64,000 bases of DNA, taken from positions 320,096,368 through 320,160,367 of the forward strand of contig OV050030.1 in the NCBI GenBank assembly GCA_920105625.2. Direction: 5' to 3'. The position numbers and the translations under genes were made by a program. Shown here in pieces: positions 24,164-34,278 of the stretch. The notes under the pieces are model-generated. The model searched no databases and was not told the origin of the DNA. It saw only the letters and a list, made by a program, of their open reading frames with translations. The DNA comes from Clusia tigrina (lineage: Eukaryota > Arthropoda > Insecta > Diptera > Clusiidae). The first letter of the stretch is position 1, and every line of letters starts with the position of its first letter.

Positions 24164-26602
24164 ATGGTTAAATTTGAAAAACTGAGATTGGAGCAGCTCA
24201 AGAAGGAGCTTGAGCGTTTAAATTTGCAAACACAAGGGCTTAAAGCGGAGCTGCAGGTGAGACTAAGAAGCGCTTTAGAGGAGCAGGGTATAGATGTCGA
24301 TGAGCATGAATTCCAATGTGAAGAGCCAACGACATCTCGACACGAAGAAACACCGCAAGAAACTAACACGGGTAACTTTGACATGAGTGCACTTATCGGG
24401 CTAATACAGATGCAGTTACAACAAAATTCTCAAGCAGCTGAAGAGAGGATGCAGCAGCGAGATGAAAAGATGCAGCAGCGAGATGAAAAGATGCAGCAAC
24501 AATTACAACAAAATGCTCAAACCGTCGAAAAGAGTGTTGCATCCGTCAAAGAGGACGTAGAAAAGAGTGCTGAATCGCTCAAACAAGCAGTCAAAGAGGA
24601 TGTCAAAGAACAGTTACAGCAGAGTGAAATGCGACTTACTCAACTAGTGGAAAAGAACTCACAGCAGATGAAAGAAATGTCCGAGATGGTAGACAGGAAG
24701 TTTTGTGAAATTGAGACACGGCAAGAATCGTTCGAAAAATCTTTAGTACAAAGGCAGAATGAATTTAAGCAACAAATAGAACAAAGAATTAATCTACTAC
24801 AGGAAGGTGCATTGCCTGTGCCAGCTTTATCCTCAATAAAACTGAAGCCTCCTACCTATGATGGAACCACGACATTTAGTGTCTTCAGAATGCAGTTTGA
24901 GACTACCGCTAGCACAAATGGTTGGAGTGCTCGCGTAAAAGTGGCTGCATTAACAGTTTCGTTGAAAGGTGCTGCCGCTGATGTGCTGCAAACTATCTCA
25001 GAAAGTGAGCGAGACTGCTATGAAAGCTTGATGAATGCCGTTCAGCGCAAGTATGTTAGTGAACACCGGAAGCAAATGTACCAAGTAGAACTACGAACCC
25101 GGGTACAGAAGAGTGGTGAGTCTCTACAACAGTTTGCGGCGGAAGTGGAACGGTTAGCTCATCTTGCCTACCCAGGAGATATCACTGAGAGGTGTATGAT
25201 GGACACCTTTGTATATGGCATTCGCGATGCGGAGATAAAGCGTTCGGCAATAACTAATCCGAAAGCTACATATATGGAGACAGTAGCTAGCGCTTTGTTA
25301 TCAGAGACAGCAGCATTGGTGTGTCGGTCAGAATGCACAGCCCGTCAGATAAGAGTCGAGAACAGACAAAGTTTCACGGGCAAATGCTTTACCTGCGGTG
25401 ATGTGGGGCACATGGCTCGTGATTGTCAGTTGAGATGGAAACATTATGCAACACACGCTCCGGTAAGATTGCCAAAGCAAGACAAAGTCCGAATTAGGGA
25501 ATCGGAAAAGATTGTCAAGCCGGGAAATGACCGGACTCCCACAACTGATGGCCCAAGAATCTTCGTTTCTCAGATGGCGCGGAAAAATAACAGCCTAACT
25601 GTCAACAGTGTAATAAGCGGAAGAAAAGTTGTGGTAACATTGGATACGGGGGCATCACATTCCATAATCAGAAGGGATCTCGTTCGGGGAATCGATCCGC
25701 TTCAGGGAATAAGTTTGCGTACGGCAACTGGAGATGATGCACCGGTACTTGGAAAACTTACACGGAAAATCACTATCGGCACCACAACAGTGAAGCACGA
25801 GTTTATAGTTGCGGATATTGTGGATGAAGTAATCTTAGGTGTGGATTTCATGATTCGGAATGGATTCACACTAGATTTTAAAAGCCGAGTACTGAAATAT
25901 GCGAACACCGAAATACCGTTATTTATAGGTGATGATAAGTATGGAGCTGTTAAACAAGCCATTGTATCGCGACGGACAAAAATCGCACCCAAGTCAGTTA
26001 TACGGGCCAAAATGGGCGGAGATGTTGGGAAGCATAAGAGCCGAATCGTACCAGAAAAAGTAGTGAATATTTCAAATACCGCTGAAACCATAGCGAAAAA
26101 GAAGGTAAGGTGCCACAGAATTTCAGCAATTGTAAACTGTGAGAGGCAACCGCGAGTCACGAAAAGCAAGATACGAGCTAATACAAAGGTACCCGACGAT
26201 CTAGCGAAAGAATGGTCTAAAGAGTCATATACAGTACTTCCATGCAGCAATTGTATACCTAAAAAACGAGGACAGTTGAATGAAATTCATGGAAACAGCA
26301 GAAGTCGTACGCAACTGATGAGTGATAAAAGGAAAGCGAGATATGATGTACGAGTAAACTCGAAGGGATTTCAGGAAGGGCAACTAGTTATGCTTCATAA
26401 TCCGCAAAGGAAAAGTGGATTATCGCCAAAACTGCAAACACACTGGGAAGGACCTTATAAGGTGATAAAACGGATCAACGATGTTAGATACCGCATCCAG
26501 TGGACGAGAAATGTCAGGAGCAAAATGAAAGTCGTTCATTTAGAGAGAGTATCTCCTTATAAACGTTGCAGTACTATCCTTGTTCGGGACGAACAAGTTT
26601 AA
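24164..26602 (+). CDS. Fused gag-protease-integrase tail ORF of element C (812 aa, intact)
   Basis: A single open frame from ATG 24164 to the stop at 26602. Residues 1-50 are the SAP-like start. About 80-220 are a Gln-rich coiled coil with an RDEKMQQ tandem repeat and VKEDVEKS/VKEDVKEQ repeats. About 220-370 are capsid-like, and the zinc knuckle is CFTCGDVGHMARDC (about 408-421). Protease has LDTGASHSII (about 492-501). After KEWSK (about 688) the sequence jumps to the integrase C-terminus (RGQLNEIHG, then GPYKVIKRIND). In element B, gag and protease are in different frames; here small indels near 25490-25560 put them in one, so no frameshift is needed. RT motif, RNase H and the D, D, E integrase core are absent. 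An ORF kept open across such a junction is unusual. Confidence 0.9.
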   Translation: MVKFEKLRLEQLKKELERLNLQTQGLKAELQVRLRSALEEQGIDVDEHEFQCEEPTTSRHEETPQETNTGNFDMSALIGLIQMQLQQNSQAAEERMQQRDEKMQQRDEKMQQQLQQNAQTVEKSVASVKEDVEKSAESLKQAVKEDVKEQLQQSEMRLTQLVEKNSQQMKEMSEMVDRKFCEIETRQESFEKSLVQRQNEFKQQIEQRINLLQEGALPVPALSSIKLKPPTYDGTTTFSVFRMQFETTASTNGWSARVKVAALTVSLKGAAADVLQTISESERDCYESLMNAVQRKYVSEHRKQMYQVELRTRVQKSGESLQQFAAEVERLAHLAYPGDITERCMMDTFVYGIRDAEIKRSAITNPKATYMETVASALLSETAALVCRSECTARQIRVENRQSFTGKCFTCGDVGHMARDCQLRWKHYATHAPVRLPKQDKVRIRESEKIVKPGNDRTPTTDGPRIFVSQMARKNNSLTVNSVISGRKVVVTLDTGASHSIIRRDLVRGIDPLQGISLRTATGDDAPVLGKLTRKITIGTTTVKHEFIVADIVDEVILGVDFMIRNGFTLDFKSRVLKYANTEIPLFIGDDKYGAVKQAIVSRRTKIAPKSVIRAKMGGDVGKHKSRIVPEKVVNISNTAETIAKKKVRCHRISAIVNCERQPRVTKSKIRANTKVPDDLAKEWSKESYTVLPCSNCIPKKRGQLNEIHGNSRSRTQLMSDKRKARYDVRVNSKGFQEGQLVMLHNPQRKSGLSPKLQTHWEGPYKVIKRINDVRYRIQWTRNVRSKMKVVHLERVSPYKRCSTILVRDEQV

Positions 26603-26613
26603 GCGGAGGGCAG

Positions 26614-27235
26614 TGAAACGTGATAGCTCAGTGAAAAGGGATTGCATACTTTTAGGATCCCATCTGGAGAATGAGTGCCCCCTGTGAGTCAAGATGCGAA
26701 CTATTCGAATAATAGCTTATTCAAGAACCATCTGTCGGTAATATCAAAAAGAATATTCTCGACTTCCGTCGAAGAGGATAGAAGCTTCTAGATAATACGA
26801 GAATAGCGTGGAAGTTTCTACACCAACCATTCGAAAACTATAAAAGCTACAAGACTGTTCAAACTCGAGGACAGTAGATCAGAGATCGTAAAAGTGTATA
26901 CATCAGGCATTTTAATCTAAGCAGCAGTATTAGCAGTATTTGTAATTTTGCAAAGTGATGAAATTCATTATTAAATAAAGTGATGAAATTACTTATTAAA
27001 TAAAGTGACTAATGGTTTGTGAAATAAAGTGCAAATAGTAACTAAGTAAACTTTAAGCCTAATATTAAATGTGTAAATAGCAATAATTAAATAAAGCTAA
27101 TTATTTTTATTTAACCGGCGATTGTTTGATTGCTACACAATCCAGTGGTACGAGTCCGAGTACAGAGAGTTAGAGGAATTGTCAGGAGGGCAATTTTGTA
27201 ACAGAGTAAATTGTCAAGAGGGCAATTTCGTTACA
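26614..27235 (+). repeat. 3' LTR of element C
   Basis: It is preceded by the purine-rich GCGGAGGGCAG, the same polypurine tract as element B, and followed by ATAT. Confidence 0.93.
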
Positions 27236-27324
27236 ATATATATCAATAATATCAATATACACATATGAATAGTAAATATATATGTAAGAAATAATGCTAA
27301 TCGACTCTCGACCTCCGACTGAAA

Positions 27325-27419
27325 TTTAATTAATATATTTTTCTAACGAGTTCAAAGTCCAAAAAAAAAAATTTCATTATTTTTTGGACCTTCAACTCGC
27401 TAGAAAAATAAATTAATTA
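27325..27419. repeat. Imperfect inverted repeat (arms about 40 bp)
   Basis: ATTTTTCTAACGAGTTCAAAG...CCAAAAAA on the left pairs with TTTTTTGGACC...TTCAACTCGCTAGAAAAAT on the right around an A-rich centre. It could be a small foldback or hairpin. No coding sequence is seen in 27236-27590. Confidence 0.6.
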
Positions 27420-27589
27420 TATAAGAAATATATAGAAAAACAAAATAAACGACACTGTGTTGATGCTGTAGTAGCCGTTTCTATTCATGTACAGCGGAAA
27501 CGGTGATTCCAAAATGAGTTTTATGAAATGTACGTATTTCTAAGCGTAAATGAGTATTTACCCCACTTTTATAGCGCTTCCTTTATAGC

Positions 27590-27759
27590 GTGTAAACCAA
27601 TAGAGACAGACGGCTGGCTCATAGCATTGATAGCATTATTAGCCACATATTTCTGATATGAGCCATGCACAAAAAAATGCAATGCCGCCAAGAACCGTAC
27701 TGCGAAAGAGCAAAGAAATTGTTGACGTATCGTGCGGCTCCAACTACTCGCTTAGGCTG
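27590..27759 (-). pseudogene. PIF/Harbinger-like coding relic, downstream part
   Basis: Reading leftward from element D, the minus strand continues the upstream part at 31800-31965: ...RSL, SE, a TAG, then LEPHDTSTISLLF and VLGGIAFFCAWLI before a stop. This pattern (leucine-rich ...LEPH..., then an alternating hydrophobic stretch) resembles the N-terminal region after FRLSR in Harbinger-type nucleases, but the similarity is weak and decayed. It is joined to the other half by the GGCTG target duplication of element D. Confidence 0.4.
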
Positions 27760-27972
27760 TGTAATAGTATAGAAAGATCTGGCATCACTCAAAAACATGA
27801 ATTACAAAATGGAAGTGTGGCAATCACATGAATGAGACCAACGATTGTATCAGCCAAACTGAAGTAAAACCAACGTGCTTTTTTCATAAGAAAATCTTGA
27901 CTACCTTCTATTAAATAAACATTTCTATAAGTATACATTTAAATATATCCTTGTTTTATTAACACTATAACA
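27760..27972 (+). repeat. 5' LTR of element D (213 bp)
   Basis: TGTAATAGTATAGAAAG...CACTATAACA. It contains AATAAA near 27914 and is directly followed by the primer site. Confidence 0.85.
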
Positions 27973-27989
27973 TGGTGTCAGATGTGGGA
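27973..27989 (+). other. Primer binding site of element D
   Basis: TGGTGTCAGATGTGGGA, with no gap after the LTR. It differs by one base from the tRNA-Leu-type site of B and C, so a leucine tRNA isoacceptor is the likely primer. Confidence 0.7.
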
Positions 27990-28035
27990 AAATTTTTAGA
28001 AAAATTTTAATACCTACTGTAAAAACAACATTAAA

Positions 28036-29650
28036 ATGAGTGAAGTAGCAGAATTAAAACAACAGATTGCGTCCTTACGGGCAGAAATTAATAAGGCATC
28101 AATTAGAAGTACACAGCCGACTCAAAGTGTTCTACCACAAATACCACTACCGGGACCACTAAAGATAGGAGATGGGGACATAAGTGAAAATTTTAAATAC
28201 TTCAAACAACAATGGGAAAACTATTTAACAGCAACAGGTTTAGTCTCACAATCTGAAGAGGCCAAAAAGGCAATTTTGTTAACAGCCATCGGTGATGACG
28301 CATTTAGAAGATACACCAATATGCCAATAAAAGATGAGGATAGACGAACCGTAAGTGGGCTATTAAACGAGCTACAAAAAAATCTAACACCAACACTCAA
28401 CAAAAGATATATTAGAGCTGTATTTAACTTGGCCAAACAAGACCCGGAAGAGTCATATGACGAGTATTTCAACAGATTGAGGAGTCTTATAAAGAATGCA
28501 CAATATGGTCCACTAGAGGAAGACCTCCTACTCGACAAGATAATATGTTCTATCAAAGACCCTGATCTAAAGCAAAATCTATGGCTCGACAACAACATAA
28601 CTTTGACAAAGGCTATTGAAATATGCAGATCAAAGGAAACTACGGAACAACAGCTACGTGGTATAGAGAACAAACAATTTTATATAAACAAGCTACAACA
28701 GATACCACATAGAGCCAGAAATCAACAACAAAAACAAAATAGATTTGAACACAAATTATGCAAATTTTGTGGCAACGAATATCACAACACATTGGAACAG
28801 TGTCCGGCTAGAAAATTAACATGCCATAAATGTAATAGAAGAGGTCATTACCCTCGAGTTTGCATGTCAGCTTATAACAACAACAAACAAGGCCACAATA
28901 CAAGGGCAATCAAAGAGGTGGTAACATCAACCAATAGTGACGAGGAAACATCAGAAATAGACGAAGAATTTGTACTGAACACCGCATTAAGCAACAACAG
29001 CAAAGGACTTTACTTGGAACTGAAGATTTACAACAACAACAACGTTGCGTATCACACAAAATGTCAGCTTGATATCGGCGCAATCTGTAACATCATAGGA
29101 ATCAACAATTTGAAGGAGATAGAAGCAAAACCAAGAATTAACAAGACGCAAACGAAGCATAGAACCATAGAAGGAACGCAAATTACACCAATCGGAATAA
29201 CGCAGTTGAAAATTGAGCGGAACAGGGCTGAGTATATATTATTATTTTACATAATAGAAAATAATCACTGTCCTTTACTCTCATTACAAACATGTCAATC
29301 GTTGAAGCTCATAGAATTATGTAAAAAGGTTGAAAGTCACTCTGCCGAACAGGAACAAGCTTATAAAATCATTAACAGATATGACGATGTATTTCAAGGT
29401 CTAGGCAAACTGAAAGGCAACATAACATTGGAAATAGACAACAGCAAAACACCCAAAAATGAGCCTCCAAGAAGAATACCTATAGCATTACGAGAACAGC
29501 TGAGGGAAACACTGAAAGAAATGGAGAACATGAAGGTCATAGTTAGAGAACCAGAACATACCAATTGGACGAGTAATATGGTACTAGTGAAGAAAAATGA
29601 CAAACTAAGAGTATGCATCGATCCAAAGGGTTTAAACGAAGCTCTCAAAG
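28036..29650 (+). pseudogene. gag-protease and start of RT of element D
   Basis: It opens at ATG 28036 (MSEVAELKQQIASLRAEINK, coiled coil). The capsid-like part follows (FKYFKQQWENYLTATG, YDEYFNRLRSLIKN). Two zinc knuckles are present: CKFCGNEYHNTLEQC (one spacing residue longer than the canonical form) and CHKCNRRGHYPRVC. The protease motif is LDIGAICNIIG, where Ile replaces the usual Thr of DTG, so activity is doubtful. The first RT segment (PPRRIPIALREQL, NWTSNMVLVKKNDKLRVCIDPKGLNEAL) ends at about residue 537, where the frame runs into a deletion junction. Residues after that are out of frame. Gag and Pol in one frame is a trait of some Ty3/gypsy lineages. Confidence 0.88.
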
Positions 29651-31574
29651 ATGTGGAGGGCAGAACAGGAGGAAGCATTTAAAAAGCTAAAAAAACTAAT
29701 AACGGAAACTCCTGTATTACAATACTACAATGCAAGGAAACCGGTTGTAATACAGACGGACGCATCATCGTTTGCGCTTGGTTGTACTTTATTACAAGAT
29801 GATCATCCCATAATATATGCCTCAAAGACCCTGACACCAACACAACGAAACTATGCTCAGATAGAAAAAGAGATGTTAGAAGTGCTATTTGCGTGTAAAC
29901 GATTTGACCAATACATTTGTGGAAGGAAGAACGTAACAATAGAAACCGATCATTCTCCTTTGGTAAACATTTTTAGAAAACCATTACTCAAAACACCGAA
30001 AAGGTTACAGTCCATGATTTTGGCATTACAACGTTACAATTTCAACATTAAATATACGAAGGGAAGCGAAATGTATATTGCCGATACTCTATCTCGAGCA
30101 CCGTGTCAATTGGAGAAATCACTCGACATATACAACATTGAGATGGAATTAGAACAGCTAAATGAATGCAGTGACGTCGACGAAAAGCGAATATGTTTGA
30201 CAACGATTAACAAAATTAAACAGGCAACATCTTGCGACAACATTATGAAAACCCTTATGGCAACAATAAGAAGGTTGGCCTGAAGACAAAAGTAATGTGA
30301 ATGAAAATATAAAGCAATACTGGAATATAAGAGACGAGCTCGTCATCAACAGCGATTTGATTTTTAAAGGAAACCGATTACTTATACCACAGCAAATGCG
30401 ACGTGAAATATTAAGCAGATTACATCAACCCCATTTGGGCATTGAATCAATATTAAAATTGGCAAGGGAAACGGTGTACTGGCGAGGAATAACAGACGAA
30501 TATAAACAGATAATACAAGGATGTGATATATGCAACATATATGCAAGGAAACAACAAAGAGAAGCCCTAGTTATACCAGAAATTCCAACAACACCTTTCG
30601 AAATTATATCTATGGACGTATGTGAACTTCAAGTTAAAGGCAAAACTCGATATTTCCTGATAACAGTAGACCATTACTCCGACTTTTTTGAAATCGACGA
30701 AATCAACAATTTATCAGCGAAGACAACTATAAACACATGTAGAAAAAACTTCAGCAGATACGGTATACCCATGAAGGTGATTACGGACAATGGAACAAAT
30801 TTTGTCAACTCCGAGTGCAAAAATTTTACAATAGAGTGGGAGTTTGACCATCGAACATCTAGCCCTCACCATCAACAGGCGAATGGCAAAGCTGAAGCGG
30901 CTGTAAAAATTGCAAAACATTTACTGAAAAAAGCAGTGGCTTCAAACACAGATTTTTACAAAGCACTGCTCTTATGGAGAAATACCCCAAACAAAATTGG
31001 TTCCAGCCCGGCTAAACGATTGTTTTGTAGATGGTTGCGATGTAACTTACCATCATCGAATTTAAATCTCGAAATAGTACAAAACGTACCTAAACAAATT
31101 GAACAACAACGCCAATATAACAAGAAATATTTCGATCGTGGAACACGCAAGGACAGCAAATTGAAAGAAGGTGACCAGGTATTTATTAAACAAAATCCAA
31201 ATGAAAACTGGGTAAAGGGCAGAATTGAATAAAAAGCTGCAGACCGATCATATATAATGAGAGCTGACCAAGGAAGGTACAGGCGAAACACCATCCACAT
31301 AATGAAGCCGAAATGAATATCACCTAACTCAGAACAACGGGACATAAGAAAAGGCTTGACTTCAGGATCAGAATACGAATCTGACATCATACAAAGTGAA
31401 CAGATACAACAGTTACCAGTTGAACCTCAAACCCATCAGTCAGATGAAACATCCATCGGAGATCACCGCGATTCGGAAAATGTGGATTCACAACACCAAC
31501 AAAATCATCCCATACAAAGAGCTAGAAGAGAAACTAAACTACCACGACGATTGGACGATTATGAAGTTTACTAA
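29651..31574 (+). pseudogene. RNase H and integrase of element D
   Basis: After the RT deletion the sequence resumes in another frame with EQEEAFKKLKKLI and RNase H (QTDASSFALGCTLLQ, IYASKTLTPTQRNYAQIEKE, ETDHSPLV, YIADTLSRAP). A frameshift near 30285 precedes integrase: HQPHLGIESI and CDICNIY zinc residues, SMDVCEL, ITDNGTNF and GKAEAAVK catalytic segments, then KEGDQVFIKQNP. Two in-frame stops (TAA at 31230 and TGA near 31314) interrupt the C-terminus, which otherwise reads on to PRRLDDYEVY at 31574. No YXDD motif exists anywhere in the element. Confidence 0.88.
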
Positions 31575-31594
31575 TATTTATAAAACAGAGGGGA

Positions 31595-31799
31595 TATAGA
31601 AAGATCTGGCATCACTCAAAAACATGAATTACAAAATGGAAGTGTGGCAATCACATGAATGAGACCAACGATTGTATCAGCCAAACTGAAGTAAAACCAA
31701 CGTGCTTTTTTCATAAGAAAATCTTGACTACCTTCTATTAAATAAACATTTCTATAAGTATACATTTAAATATATCCTTGTTTTATTAACACTATAACA
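31595..31799 (+). repeat. 3' LTR of element D (205 bp, 8 bp lost at its start)
   Basis: Apart from the missing TGTAATAG it is apparently identical to the 5' LTR, so the insertion is young and the internal damage probably arose in a parental copy. Confidence 0.85.
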
Positions 31800-31965
31800 G
31801 GCTGCGACAGAGCGATCGGCTGAGGCGATAATTGCTTGAAAATTCCTCTTCACTGAGAGAAAAGGAATCACTACAATCTCGCATATTTTTTAATATACGT
31901 GGTCTTTTTAATTTTTTCTTCTCGTTTTCCTCTTCAATTAATAAAACCAATAGTTCATCTTCCAT
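31800..31965 (-). pseudogene. PIF/Harbinger-like N-terminal coding relic, upstream part
   Basis: From ATG 31965 the minus strand reads MEDELLVLLIEEENEKKK, then LKRPRILKN and FSLSEEEFSSNYRLSRSL, up to the element D junction. A MEDE/EEE-rich start followed by a basic patch and ...YRLSRSL is the usual beginning of HARBI1-like nucleases of PIF/Harbinger transposons. The open frame is about 56 codons and continues at 27759 across element D. It could instead be a host-derived HARBI1-like gene, but the stop soon after the junction argues for a dead copy. Confidence 0.45.
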
Positions 31966-32995
31966 TTGAACACCATAAATTGTATTTCACTCGTTGTCAA
32001 TACCTTTCGCGCCATTTAGTAAATAGTAAATGAAAGAGCTTTGAATTTTCTCTTAGAATACCGAATACTTTTATATATGTCAAATATTCACTATTAGTGA
32101 ATGAGGTGATCTTGTAAGTCTCGCCAGAATAGGGCCGTTAAAATAATTTAAATAACTAGAATCCTGAATGTTATTGTGAGTGTTTTGCTTCAAATGTGTT
32201 TGTTCTACCTTTCAACCAAGCTTATTGAAAACATTAACAACTTAAAAATGTTCAATATATACATATGTAATGATATTAAAATAAATATCTCGAATATAAA
32301 TGGTGTAAGTTATTTTGCTGACAAATTGTTAAGTTTCGTAATTTGGTAACTCTGGTGTAAGATATTGGTTAATTGAGTGGATTCTTGTACAACGTCCGTC
32401 TGCTTTATTTCGGTGCTTTGCCGTTTGACGTTCAAGTTTATTCTCTCTGTATACTCTGATCTTTCTATACTATATTCTTAATTTCAAAAGAATTCCCATG
32501 ACAATTATATCATGCGTTGCGTATATTAAAAACCGCCCTGTAGTTTATTTCTATTCGTTTCAAACATAATTTGTAAGCATATTGATAAATTTAAAAATAT
32601 TTATATTTCATCTCTCAAAGTAAGAAATAAATTTATTTGGCCATGCTGTTCGCATGATGTGTTAGAAATATAAGTACAATGAAAACAAATTACTAAAGGA
32701 AATCATGAGCATAATACTTAGTGCAGAAACTTGCGGTAAATACATGGATACATATTATATTAGTTGTTTGTACATACAAATGAAGCATTGCATATGTAGG
32801 CTACTAAGTTAATGGAGTGGAGTAAATAAAACCCAAGTATTGGAGCAGTATGCAGTTTCTGGAGAGAAAAATAATTTAGATGTGAATAAAATTCTTGACT
32901 ACTAGCATCATTAAAATTTTTGCAATCGAAAGGTCTCCATTTCGTTGTAGAAAAAAGTTAGAGCAAGGTAATAGGTATTTATTATCCCCAAAGTT
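31966..32995. other. AT-rich stretch with no recognised feature
   Basis: No credible coding frame, RNA gene or terminal repeat was seen on either strand. Confidence 0.5.
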
Positions 32996-34185
32996 TTAAT
33001 TGATTTTCGTTGCCTGATTATTAAATGATAAAATCATATGATTGCCTTTATACATACAAATGTGAACCATATATATTCCATATTTCCAAATTATAATCAG
33101 AACAAATAAATCGTATACTAACCGCTTCATGCGGGAAACTTCTTCAAAACTTTCAAAAAATGCGAATCCAAGAGCGGAGAACCTTTTTCTGTATAGAGAC
33201 ATGCATCCATACAGAAGGTGTGCCACTATTTCCTCTTCCTCGACATCTTGACAGCTTCTACAAAAGTCATAATGGGGTATCCCCAGTCTTCTTGCATGTC
33301 TACTAATTAAATAATGACCTGTCAGTACAGCAATTTTGTACGTCCGCGATTCCATATCGGCCAGTTTTGTCTACTTGGTAGGCAGGATAACTGCCACCAT
33401 CTATCATTTCCAACTTACACAGTGTGTCTATTAGTTATTCCCAATTTGCTAAAGGCATTGGTATAGGAACTTTGTTTGAGAGGATAGTTAATATTGTCCC
33501 TTCCCTACCGACCTCATCAGCTTTGCAATTGCCTTCAATATTTCTGTGGTCCGGCACCAAGACCAGTTTTATGTTAAAGTATTGCGATAATTCGCTTAAT
33601 ACTTTATGGCATTTGTACTACCGTTTTCACGATTGTCTTACTGACTATAACGGCTTAGCTATCCGAGTAGATATATACATATATCTCTCGTGGATAACGG
33701 ACTGTTCTTTATGTGCAGTATATCTTATTGCTATTACCTCTGCTTGCAATATACTGCAATGATCCGGTAAACGGAGGGACAACCTGACGCCCAGCTTTTC
33801 AGACATAGCTTTTATTAAGTGCCGACCACCATACTAGTATGCCGTACTTCAAAAGCGGTCTAATAACTGCTGTGTATAACCAATGTACTATTCGGGGGGC
33901 CATGCCCTATTTTAATCCTACGGTCTTCCTACACAGTGCTATTGATGCCTTTCCTACTCTAATCCTCTACATTTAATTTCCAATTAATCTTCCAGTCCAG
34001 CGAGCTTTATCGTTAAATGACAATATGATTCTATTCACTGTAGGAGGCCTTACCTCTGGTAATCTGTTTTCTACTAAACAGTACTATTTCTGTTTTAAAC
34101 GTATTTACGGCTAAACCACAGACTATGACCATAGATTTAGCTCATTTAATATGCTTTGAATGACTTCGTAAATCGTATTGGGGTA

Positions 34186-34187
<2 letters not shown>
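32996..34187 (-). pseudogene. RNase-H LINE relic (RT thumb to CCHC tail)
   Basis: The minus strand from about 33895 reads RMAPRIVHWLYTAVIRPLLK and GILVWWSAL, the RT thumb signature shared with the LINEs at 34279 and 61859. A decayed RNase H follows (LRLPDHCSILQAEVIAIRYT near 33720-33780 and EGNCKADEVGREG near 33500-33535). The C-terminal piece at 33355-33130 is open and contains LTGHYLISRHARRLGIPHYD and FCRSCQDVEEEEIVAHLLYGC, the terminal zinc motif. Several stops separate the pieces. The similar C-terminal motif layout suggests the same broad clade as element E. Confidence 0.7.

Positions 34188-34223
<36 letters not shown>
34188..34223 (-). repeat. (TAA)n tail of LINE E
   Basis: Twelve TTA units on the plus strand, directly downstream of the LINE E 3' UTR. 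This is the simple-repeat tail rather than an independent microsatellite. Confidence 0.75.
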
Positions 34224-34225
<2 letters not shown>

Positions 34226-34278
34226 AGGCTAAAAGAACACCGCGACCTAAAATATCTATAGTGCAGCCTCGTACCCAA

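Larger units (their letters stand above)
27760..31799 (+). mobile_element. Ty3/gypsy LTR retrotransposon D (Mag-like, deleted RT)
   Basis: Short LTRs (27760-27972 and 31595-31799) end in ...TATAACA. The 5' LTR begins TGTAATAGTATAG. The 3' LTR lacks the first 8 bases, so the polypurine-like ACAGAGGGGA runs straight into TATAGAAAG. GGCTG is present on both sides (27755-27759 and 31800-31804), a 5-bp target duplication. Gag and protease share one frame, gag has two zinc knuckles, and integrase follows RNase H. The small size and layout suggest the Mag lineage (inference). The RT palm is deleted at about 29650, and several stops and frameshifts follow. Confidence 0.9.
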
